From Actinomycetes bacterium (lineage in GTDB: Bacteria; Actinomycetota; Actinomycetes; Actinomycetales; Cellulomonadaceae), in NCBI GenBank assembly GCA_023389545.1, contig JAEWEI010000366.1:1-8827 (forward strand): 8,827 nucleotides of DNA. Reading direction: 5' to 3'. Shown here in pieces: positions 1 through 4,503 of this stretch (the first letter of the stretch is position 1; every line of letters starts with the position of its first letter). Under the pieces are notes generated by a model. The model was given only the letters and a program-made list of their open reading frames with translations, was not told where the DNA came from and made no database searches. Position numbers and translations under genes: made by a program.

Positions 1-98
1 GCCTCGCACCGGCTCACGGCGCCCGTCACGACGCCGCGCGCGGCCCTCGGCAGCGGGGGCAGCGGCGACTGCCAGCCCTCCGCGGTCGGCCCGCTCAC
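1..98 (-). CDS. Unidentified protein, N-terminal 32 codons, coupled to the upstream dehydrogenase gene
   Basis: A GTG codon at 98-96 overlaps the TGA stop of the dehydrogenase gene in a GTGA arrangement, and the frame stays open to the window edge. The visible peptide begins MSGPTAEGWQSPLPPLPRAA and is rich in Pro, Ala and Arg; no domain can be recognised in it. The four-base stop/start overlap is typical of translational coupling, so it is probably co-transcribed and co-translated with the dehydrogenase. In mycobacteria a GMC-type oxidoreductase (choD) lies downstream of guaB3, so a flavin oxidoreductase is a reasonable guess, but no FAD-binding glycine motif falls inside the visible part. 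Product unknown; existence of the gene fairly likely. Confidence 0.5.
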   Translation of the reverse strand, partial: MSGPTAEGWQSPLPPLPRAARGVVTGAVSRCE

Positions 99-1723
99 GG
101 CTGCCTCAGCGCCCTCATCGTCCGCAGCACGTCGGTGTAGACCTCGGTCCACCGCTCGGCGCCCAGGTCGAAAAGCCGGTGCAGCCCGATGCCGGGGCCG
201 CCCAGCACGCCGTGCACGCCCCGCTGCACCGCGACGGTCTGCTGCGCCGTCGTCTGCCAGATGCCCTCGGGGCCATGCCGGTGGCCGAGCCCGGACTGCC
301 CCTGGCCGCCCTGCGGGGCGCCAGTGGAGCCCCATCCGGCGACGTACCCCTCGTTGACGTTGACGGTGCCGCTGCGCACCCGGGCGGCGATCTGGGCGCC
401 GCGCCGCGTGCTGCGGGTCCACACGCTGGCGTTGAGCCCGAACTCGCTGTCGTTCATCGCGGCGACGGCCTCGTCGTCGGAGGCCACCCGGCACAGGGAC
501 ACCACCGGCCCGAACGTCTCATCCCGGAACACCCGGGCCTGGGGCGCCACGTCGGCCAGGATCGTGGGCTCGTAGAAAAGCGGCCCGAGGTCGGTGCGGT
601 GCACCCCGCCGGCGAGCACCCGGGCGCCGTGGGTGAGGGCGTCCTCGACGTGCTCGATCACCCGGGCGAGCTGGGCGGCCGAGGTCAGGGACCCCATGTC
701 CGACGCGTAGTCCAGGCCCGCTCCGAGCCGCAGCGCGCGGGTGCGCCGCACGAACGCCTCGGTGAACTCGTCCGCGACCTCCTCGTGGACGTACAGCCGC
801 TCGATGGACATGCAGAGCTGCCCGGTGTTGGAGAAGCACGCCCGCACGGCGCCCTCGGCGGCGACCTCCACGTCGACGTCTTGGGCGACGTACATGGGGT
901 TCTTGCCGCCCAGCTCGAGGGTCGCGGGGATGAGCCGCTCTCCCGCGCGCGCCGCGACGAGCCGCCCGGTGGCGGTGGAGCCGGTGAACGTCACCTGGTC
1001 GACGTGGTCGACCACCGCGGAGCCGATCTCGCCGTCGCCCACCACCACCTGCAGCACGCCCGGCGGCAGGCCGGCCTCCTCGAGCTGCTCGGCCGCCCAC
1101 AGGGCCGTCAGGGCCGTCTGGGGGTCCGGGCGCATCACCACGGCGTTCCCGGCCGCCAGGGCCGGCAGCGCGTCCCCCAGGGTCAGCGTCAGCGGGTAGT
1201 TCCACGGCGCCACGATGCCCACCACGCCCAACGGGCGCCGCCGCACGTCCACCCGGGTCAGCAGCGGCAGCAGCCCGCGCACGCGGCGCGGCGCCAGGTA
1301 GGCGCCGGCCCGGTGGGCGTAGTGGCGGGAGATGATCGCGATGTCAGCGACCTCTTCGTACGCGCTCTGCCGGGACTTGCCGTTCTCCACCTGGATGAGG
1401 TCGAGCACGTCGCCCTGCCGTGCGAGGACCAGGTCGTGCAGGCGGAGCAGCACGGCGGCGCGCTCACGCAGCGGGGTGCGCTCCCAGAGGCGCTGCGCGC
1501 GGCGGGCGGCGGCGACCGCGCGCGCCACGTCGTCAGGTGTGGACAGCGGGATGGCCGCGATCGGCGCGCCCGTGTACGGCGAGTGCGTGGTGTGGGTGCG
1601 CGCGCCGGGCGACGTCACCACGCGGTCGAGCAGCGTGCGCACGTCGTCGGGCTCGAGCACGTACGTCGCCAGCGGGTCGGTCTCGGGGTCGATCAGCCGG
1701 GTGGGGTCAGGATCGTGCGCCAT
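95..1723 (-). CDS. gabD2: Succinate-semialdehyde dehydrogenase, GabD2-type aldehyde dehydrogenase
   Basis: NAD(P)-dependent aldehyde dehydrogenase, 542 residues, cytoplasmic, expected to oxidise succinate semialdehyde to succinate (GABA or 2-oxoglutarate bypass). The fold is complete: PWNYP with Asn175, the cofactor-site glycines FTGSTATG (246-253), general base Glu270 in LELGGKNP, nucleophile Cys304 in NTGQLCMSIER, and DETFGP (401-406) with the cofactor-binding Glu402. The LELGGKNP and GQLCMSIER blocks and the C-terminal RHGPEG match my memory of mycobacterial GabD2 more closely than E. coli GabD. Oddity: the usual Lys of the VxKP cofactor motif is Arg198. The ATG at 1723 has no Shine-Dalgarno but a TAGCCT box six bases upstream, suggesting a leaderless mRNA. 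It follows guaB3 on the same strand across a strong hairpin, and its stop overlaps the next gene. ALDH family is certain; substrate is inferred. Confidence 0.9.
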   Translation of the reverse strand: MAHDPDPTRLIDPETDPLATYVLEPDDVRTLLDRVVTSPGARTHTTHSPYTGAPIAAIPLSTPDDVARAVAAARRAQRLWERTPLRERAAVLLRLHDLVLARQGDVLDLIQVENGKSRQSAYEEVADIAIISRHYAHRAGAYLAPRRVRGLLPLLTRVDVRRRPLGVVGIVAPWNYPLTLTLGDALPALAAGNAVVMRPDPQTALTALWAAEQLEEAGLPPGVLQVVVGDGEIGSAVVDHVDQVTFTGSTATGRLVAARAGERLIPATLELGGKNPMYVAQDVDVEVAAEGAVRACFSNTGQLCMSIERLYVHEEVADEFTEAFVRRTRALRLGAGLDYASDMGSLTSAAQLARVIEHVEDALTHGARVLAGGVHRTDLGPLFYEPTILADVAPQARVFRDETFGPVVSLCRVASDDEAVAAMNDSEFGLNASVWTRSTRRGAQIAARVRSGTVNVNEGYVAGWGSTGAPQGGQGQSGLGHRHGPEGIWQTTAQQTVAVQRGVHGVLGGPGIGLHRLFDLGAERWTEVYTDVLRTMRALRQP

Positions 1724-1729
1724 GCACCG

Positions 1730-1735
1730 AGGCTA
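1730..1735 (-). promoter_or_regulatory. Probable -10 box (TAGCCT) for a leaderless gabD2-like mRNA
   Basis: On the minus strand TAGCCT fits the actinobacterial TANNNT consensus. Six bases separate it from the ATG at 1723, so the A of ATG falls where transcription would start. No Shine-Dalgarno is visible before this gene, and no -35 match is clear. The box directly abuts the arm of the 14-bp inverted repeat that separates this gene from guaB3. Confidence 0.5.
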
Positions 1736-1777
1736 CGTCGGGAGCGCGGCCGATGCGGACGAACCGCGCTCCCGACG
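1736..1777 (-). terminator. 14-bp perfect hairpin after guaB3, U-less terminator candidate
   Basis: Bases 1736-1749 (CGTCGGGAGCGCGG) are the exact reverse complement of 1764-1777, with a 14-base loop between. The structure begins 9 bases after the guaB3 stop. No T-run follows on the minus strand, which is common for actinobacterial terminators. It could end guaB3 transcripts, attenuate read-through into the dehydrogenase gene, or act as an operator, because its distal arm touches the putative -10 box of that gene. Confidence 0.65.
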
Positions 1778-1786
1778 AGGCCGCGA

Positions 1787-2911
1787 TCAGTGCGGCTGGT
1801 ACGGCGAGACGACGACCTCGACCCGCTGGAACTCCTTGAGGTCCGAGTAGCCCGTCATCGCCATCGCGCGGCGCAGCGCGCCGACCAGGTTGAGCGTGCC
1901 GTCGGCGGTGTGGCCCGGGCCGAACAGGATCTGCTCGAACGTGCCGGCCTGGCCGACGCGCACCCTCTCGCCACGCGGCAGCTTCGGGTGGTGCGCCTCG
2001 GAGCCCCAGTGCCAGCCCTGGCCGGGGGCCTCGGTCGCCCGGGCGAGGGCCGCGCCGAGCATGACCGCGTCCGCGCCGCACGCGATGGCCTTGACCAGGT
2101 CGCCCGAGCGCCCGACGCCGCCGTCGGCGATGACGTGCACGTACCGGCCGCCCGACTCGTCGAGGTAGTCGCGCCGCGCCGCCGCGACGTCCGCCATGGC
2201 GGTGGCCATCGGCGCGTGGATGCCCAGCGAGACGCGCGTGGTGTGCGCCGCGCCCCCGCCGAAGCCGACCAGGACGCCCGCGGCGCCCGTGCGCATCAGG
2301 TGCAGTGCCGCGGTGTAGGTCGAGGCGCCGCCGACGATGACGGGCACGTCCAGCTCGTAGATGAAGCGCTTGAGGTTGAGCGGCTCGGCCCGCCCGGAGA
2401 CGTGCTCGGCGGACACGGTGGTGCCACGGATGACGAACAGGTCCACTCCGGCGTCGACGACGACCTTGGAGAACTCCTGGGTGCGCTGCGGCGACAGGGC
2501 GCCCGCGACCGTCACGCCCGCGTCCCGGACCTCCTTGAGCCGCCGCGCGATCAGCTCGGGGTCGATGGGCGCCGCGTACATCTCCTGCATGCGCGCCGTC
2601 GACTCCGCGGCGTCGAGCCGCGCGATCTCGGCGAGCAGCGGCTCCGGGTCCTCGTACCGCGTCCACAGGCCCTCGAGGTCGAGCACCCCCAGACCGCCCG
2701 CCCGGCCCAGCGCGACAGCGGTGGCGGGGCTCATCACCGAGTCCATCGGCGCCGCCACCACCGGGATGTCGAAGTGATACGCGTCGATCTGCCAGCCGAC
2801 GGAGACCTCCTCGGGGTCGCGCGTGCGCCGCGAGGGCACCACCGCCACGTCGTCGAAGGAGTATGCGCGCCGACCGCGCTTGCCGCGTCCGATCTCGATC
2901 TCGTTGCTCAC
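1787..2911 (-). CDS. guaB3: GuaB3, IMP dehydrogenase family protein without the catalytic cysteine
   Basis: A 374-residue (beta/alpha)8-barrel protein of the IMPDH/GMP reductase family, without CBS domains and so much shorter than GuaB. It begins at GTG 2911 with the typical IGRGKRGRRAYSFDDVAVVPSR start. VVAAPMDSVMSP (51-62), ADGGVGRSGD (262-271) and DAVMLG (281-286) preserve the barrel core and phosphate-binding elements. At the IMPDH catalytic loop, where GuaB in this window reads GPGSICTTR, this protein reads GGGAAHTTR, so His223 replaces the catalytic Cys. The mobile flap with the Arg-Tyr dyad and the GMASLGAM segment are also absent. Cyanobacterial GuaB3 has been reported to act as an IMP dehydrogenase, while the actinobacterial form has no established function. 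No Shine-Dalgarno; a TAACCT box lies seven bases before the GTG. Family certain, activity unknown. Confidence 0.93.
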   Translation of the reverse strand: MSNEIEIGRGKRGRRAYSFDDVAVVPSRRTRDPEEVSVGWQIDAYHFDIPVVAAPMDSVMSPATAVALGRAGGLGVLDLEGLWTRYEDPEPLLAEIARLDAAESTARMQEMYAAPIDPELIARRLKEVRDAGVTVAGALSPQRTQEFSKVVVDAGVDLFVIRGTTVSAEHVSGRAEPLNLKRFIYELDVPVIVGGASTYTAALHLMRTGAAGVLVGFGGGAAHTTRVSLGIHAPMATAMADVAAARRDYLDESGGRYVHVIADGGVGRSGDLVKAIACGADAVMLGAALARATEAPGQGWHWGSEAHHPKLPRGERVRVGQAGTFEQILFGPGHTADGTLNLVGALRRAMAMTGYSDLKEFQRVEVVVSPYQPH

Positions 2912-2927
2912 GGTGACCAGGTTACCG
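2911..2927. repeat. 17-bp near-palindrome over the guaB3 -10 and start codon
   Basis: CGGTGACCAGGTTACCG equals its own reverse complement except at the centre and at one symmetric pair of positions (5 and 13), i.e. GGTGACC and GGTTACC half-sites either side of a central A. It covers the putative -10 and the first base of the start codon, which is a natural place for a repressor operator. No binding protein is known; a chance near-palindrome cannot be excluded. Confidence 0.35.
2919..2924 (-). promoter_or_regulatory. Probable -10 box (TAACCT) for a leaderless guaB3 mRNA
   Basis: TAACCT on the minus strand fits TANNNT and ends seven bases before the GTG start of guaB3. There is no Shine-Dalgarno between them. 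The box lies in the 30-base gap after the PfpI gene, so guaB3 probably has its own promoter even though the upstream gene runs the same way. No -35 match is obvious. Confidence 0.45.
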
Positions 2928-2941
2928 GCGTGCCCCCACGC

Positions 2942-3508
2942 TCAGGCGCGCACGGCCTCCGCCACCACCTCGACCAGCATCGTGCAGAAGGCGGGCAGGT
3001 CGTCGGGCCCACGCGATGTGACGAGCGGCCAGCCGCGCTCCTGCCAGACGGACGCCTCCGCGTCGACCCACGTGGCCCCGGCGTTGCGCAGGTCGGTTGC
3101 CAGGCTCGGGTACGACGTCAGCGTGGCGCCGTCGGCGACGCCCGCGTCGATGAGCAGCCACGGCCCGTGGCAGATCGCGGCCACTGGCTTGCCCGCCTCG
3201 ACGAACCCCCGCACCAGGGCCTGCGCCGCGGGCAGCACGCGCAGCCTGTCGGCGTTGACGGTGCCGCCAGGGATCACGAGCGCGTCGAACTCCGCCGCGA
3301 CCACCGCGCCGAGCAGCCGGTTCACCGGATACGACGCGACCGGGTCGAGGTCGTTCGCGACGGTGGCCACGTCGCCGTCCTCGGGCGCCACGAGCTCCGC
3401 GGCGCCGCCCGCGTCGAGCACAGCGGTCCACGGCACGGTGAGCTCGGGGTCCTCGACCCCGGCCATGCTCGTGAGGAACGCGACCTTGGCTCCGGTCAGG
3501 GATGGCAT
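2942..3508 (-). CDS. DJ-1/PfpI family protein (class I glutamine amidotransferase-like fold)
   Basis: A 188-residue DJ-1/PfpI superfamily protein, near the usual size for the PfpI/YhbO branch. The nucleophile elbow AICHGPWLL gives Cys113 with adjacent His114. GVEDPEL near residues 17-23 carries the acidic residue expected to complete the site (Glu19 by analogy to PfpI). PGGTVNADRLR (80-90), LTSYPSLATDLRNAG (130-144) and LVTSRGPDDLPAFC (162-175) are family hallmarks. Members have been described as stress proteins, peptidases or glyoxalase/deglycase enzymes; the last activity is disputed, so the reaction is left open. The start at ATG 3508 is set by AGGAGGT four bases upstream; a longer open frame reaching 3940 runs antisense to the exonuclease gene and is rejected. 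It is divergent from the exonuclease gene and lies 30 bases ahead of guaB3. Cytoplasmic, no signal peptide. Confidence 0.9.
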   Translation of the reverse strand: MPSLTGAKVAFLTSMAGVEDPELTVPWTAVLDAGGAAELVAPEDGDVATVANDLDPVASYPVNRLLGAVVAAEFDALVIPGGTVNADRLRVLPAAQALVRGFVEAGKPVAAICHGPWLLIDAGVADGATLTSYPSLATDLRNAGATWVDAEASVWQERGWPLVTSRGPDDLPAFCTMLVEVVAEAVRA

Positions 3509-3512
3509 CGGG

Positions 3513-3519
3513 ACCTCCT
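3513..3519 (-). promoter_or_regulatory. Strong Shine-Dalgarno AGGAGGT of the PfpI-family gene
   Basis: AGGAGGT sits four bases before the ATG at 3508 on the minus strand. It fixes the start well inside a longer open frame and marks this as a leadered gene, unlike the leaderless-looking genes nearby. Confidence 0.8.
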
Positions 3520-3652
3520 GGAGTGTGGGGATTCCCACCCTCACATCGCGCGGACGGCCCCGCATCCCGGCTGCGCGCGCTCCGCGGACACGCCGTCCAG
3601 GGCCGGGCGGACGAGCGTGTGGGCGGCCGATGGCATGCTGGCCGCGCCACAT

Positions 3653-3660
3653 GAGGAGGA
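3653..3660 (+). promoter_or_regulatory. Strong Shine-Dalgarno GAGGAGGA of the exonuclease gene
   Basis: GAGGAGGA ends five bases before the ATG at 3666 and selects this start over the much longer open frame beginning near 2823, which runs antisense through two other genes. Confidence 0.8.
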
Positions 3661-3665
3661 CGCAC

Positions 3666-4415
3666 ATGAGCTGGACCCAGGGGCCGCTGCTCGGCTTCGA
3701 CACCGAGACGACGGGCGTCGACATCGACTCCGACCGGATCGTGACGGCGGCGCTGGTGCGCCGCGACGCCTCAGGCGCCCACGTCCAGACGTGGCTGATC
3801 AACCCCGGGGTGGAGATACCCGCCGCCGCGAGCGCGATCCACGGCATCACCACCGAGCGCGCCCGCGCCGAGGGCGTCGACCCGGCTGTGGCCCTCGAGG
3901 AGATCGCCGACGCCATCGCGGAGGCCCTGCTCCGGGACATCCCGGTCGTGGCCTACAACGCCACCTTCGACCTGTGCCTGCTCGACGCCGAGCTCGAGCG
4001 CCACGGGCTGCCCACTCTCCCCCAGCGCACCGGGCGGGACACCATGCCGGTGATCGACCCGCTCGTGCTGGACCGCCACGAGGACAGGTTCCGCAAGGGC
4101 AAGCGCAAGCTCGTGGACCTGTGCGGCCACTACGAGGTGGTGGACCCCGGCAGCCTGCACACCGCCGACGTCGACGTGGCGGCCACCTTGGACGTGCTCG
4201 ACAAGATCGTGGCCCGCTTCCCACATCTGGCGGAGCTCGATCTGGCCGCCTTGCACGGCTACCAGGCCGAGGCGCATCGGGTCTGGGCCGAGCACTTCAA
4301 CGCCTGGCGCCAGGGACGCGGCCTGCCCGGGCCCGGCGCCGGCGCCGAGTGGCTGCGGGTCCGTCCCCTGCTCAGCGACCCAAGCCCCAGCGAACTGGTC
4401 GCATCTCAAGCATGA
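3666..4415 (+). CDS. DEDDh 3'-5' exonuclease (DnaQ-like, RNase T superfamily)
   Basis: A 249-residue protein with one complete exonuclease domain. Exo I is GFDTETTG with Asp12 and Glu14, Exo II is NATFD with Asp102, and Exo III is HTADVD with His165 and Asp170 in the HxAxxD spacing that defines the DEDDh class. All five metal and catalytic residues are present, so it should hydrolyse DNA or RNA from the 3' end with two divalent metals. It resembles the epsilon proofreading domain but is a stand-alone form common in actinobacteria. The region after residue 190 is a short helical tail ending in a Pro/Gly/Ala-rich stretch, with no BRCT or helicase domain. Its in vivo substrate cannot be read from sequence. 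It is divergent from the PfpI gene and 88 bases before the HTH-MurA start. One copy of a 17-bp repeat overlaps its stop codon. Confidence 0.9.
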   Translation: MSWTQGPLLGFDTETTGVDIDSDRIVTAALVRRDASGAHVQTWLINPGVEIPAAASAIHGITTERARAEGVDPAVALEEIADAIAEALLRDIPVVAYNATFDLCLLDAELERHGLPTLPQRTGRDTMPVIDPLVLDRHEDRFRKGKRKLVDLCGHYEVVDPGSLHTADVDVAATLDVLDKIVARFPHLAELDLAALHGYQAEAHRVWAEHFNAWRQGRGLPGPGAGAEWLRVRPLLSDPSPSELVASQA

Positions 4416-4418
4416 GTT
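4402..4418. repeat. 17-bp operator-like repeat, copy 1
   Basis: CATCTCAAGCATGAGTT matches copy 2 at 4476-4492 at 15 of 17 bases, differing only at the two central positions (AG against TC). It contains the inverted half-sites CTCA and TGAG and lies across the stop codon of the exonuclease gene. See the finding on paired operators. Confidence 0.55.
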
Positions 4419-4435
4419 GCCCGCCCAGGCAATCG

Positions 4436-4451
4436 GGGTTACAAGTGACCC
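4436..4451. repeat. 16-bp near-palindrome GGGTTAC-AA-GTGACCC between the two repeats
   Basis: Seven-base arms flank a central AA with a single mismatched (T:G) position. The loop is too short for an RNA hairpin, so a DNA-binding dyad is more likely than a terminator. A smaller inverted repeat, TTGCC-CGCCCA-GGCAA, sits just before it at 4417-4432 and could instead be a weak 3' hairpin of the exonuclease transcript. Confidence 0.4.
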
Positions 4452-4475
4452 GCGCACCCTCACATCGGCGGCGCA

Positions 4476-4492
4476 CATCTCATCCATGAGTT
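4476..4492. repeat. 17-bp operator-like repeat, copy 2, overlapping the HTH-MurA -10
   Basis: CATCTCATCCATGAGTT contains a perfect five-base inverted repeat CTCAT-CC-ATGAG (4479-4490). Its last base is the first base of the TATCGT box. A protein bound here would cover the promoter spacer. Its centre lies 74 bases from the centre of copy 1, about seven helical turns. Confidence 0.55.
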
Positions 4493-4497
4493 ATCGT
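4492..4497 (+). promoter_or_regulatory. Probable -10 box (TATCGT) for a leaderless HTH-MurA mRNA
   Basis: TATCGT fits TANNNT and is followed by six bases and then GTG at 4504, the same spacing as at guaB and the gabD2-like gene. There is no Shine-Dalgarno before any candidate start here. No -35 match is seen; the spacer is instead occupied by the operator-like repeat. Confidence 0.5.
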
Positions 4498-4503
4498 CGC
4501 GTG

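Larger units (their letters stand above)
3509..3665. other. Divergent intergenic region between the PfpI-family and exonuclease genes
   Basis: These 157 bases must hold the 5' leaders, and presumably the promoters, of both divergent genes. I see the two ribosome binding sites at its ends and a small inverted repeat GTGGG-GATT-CCCAC at 3525-3538, just upstream of the PfpI-side ribosome binding site. I find no convincing -35/-10 pair on either strand; CATGCT at 3634-3639 is only a weak -10 candidate for the plus strand. No small ORF stands out. Confidence 0.5.

Noticed and set aside
2823..3665. N-terminal extension of the exonuclease reading frame
   Set aside because: It is antisense to guaB3 and the PfpI gene, and the family's Exo I motif begins right after ATG 3666, which has its own ribosome binding site.
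3509..3940. N-terminal extension of the PfpI-family protein
   Set aside because: It would run antisense to the start of the exonuclease gene; a strong AGGAGGT directly before ATG 3508 fixes the start.
4335..4346. Tandem GGCGCC-GGCGCC near the end of the exonuclease gene
   Set aside because: It encodes part of the Pro/Gly/Ala tail and is ordinary for GC-rich codon use.
179..4489. A 1436-codon open frame on the plus strand across the dehydrogenase, guaB3 and PfpI genes
   Set aside because: It is antisense to three clearly recognisable genes, its translation is low-complexity Arg/Gly/Ala/Pro/His-rich sequence with no domain, and such frames are expected opposite GC-rich codons. It also runs out of frame through the exonuclease gene.
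4417..4503. Longer N-terminus for the HTH-MurA protein from TTG 4417 or ATG 4486
   Set aside because: No ribosome binding site precedes either codon, the extra residues lie over the -10 box and operator-like repeats, and they add nothing to the HTH domain.
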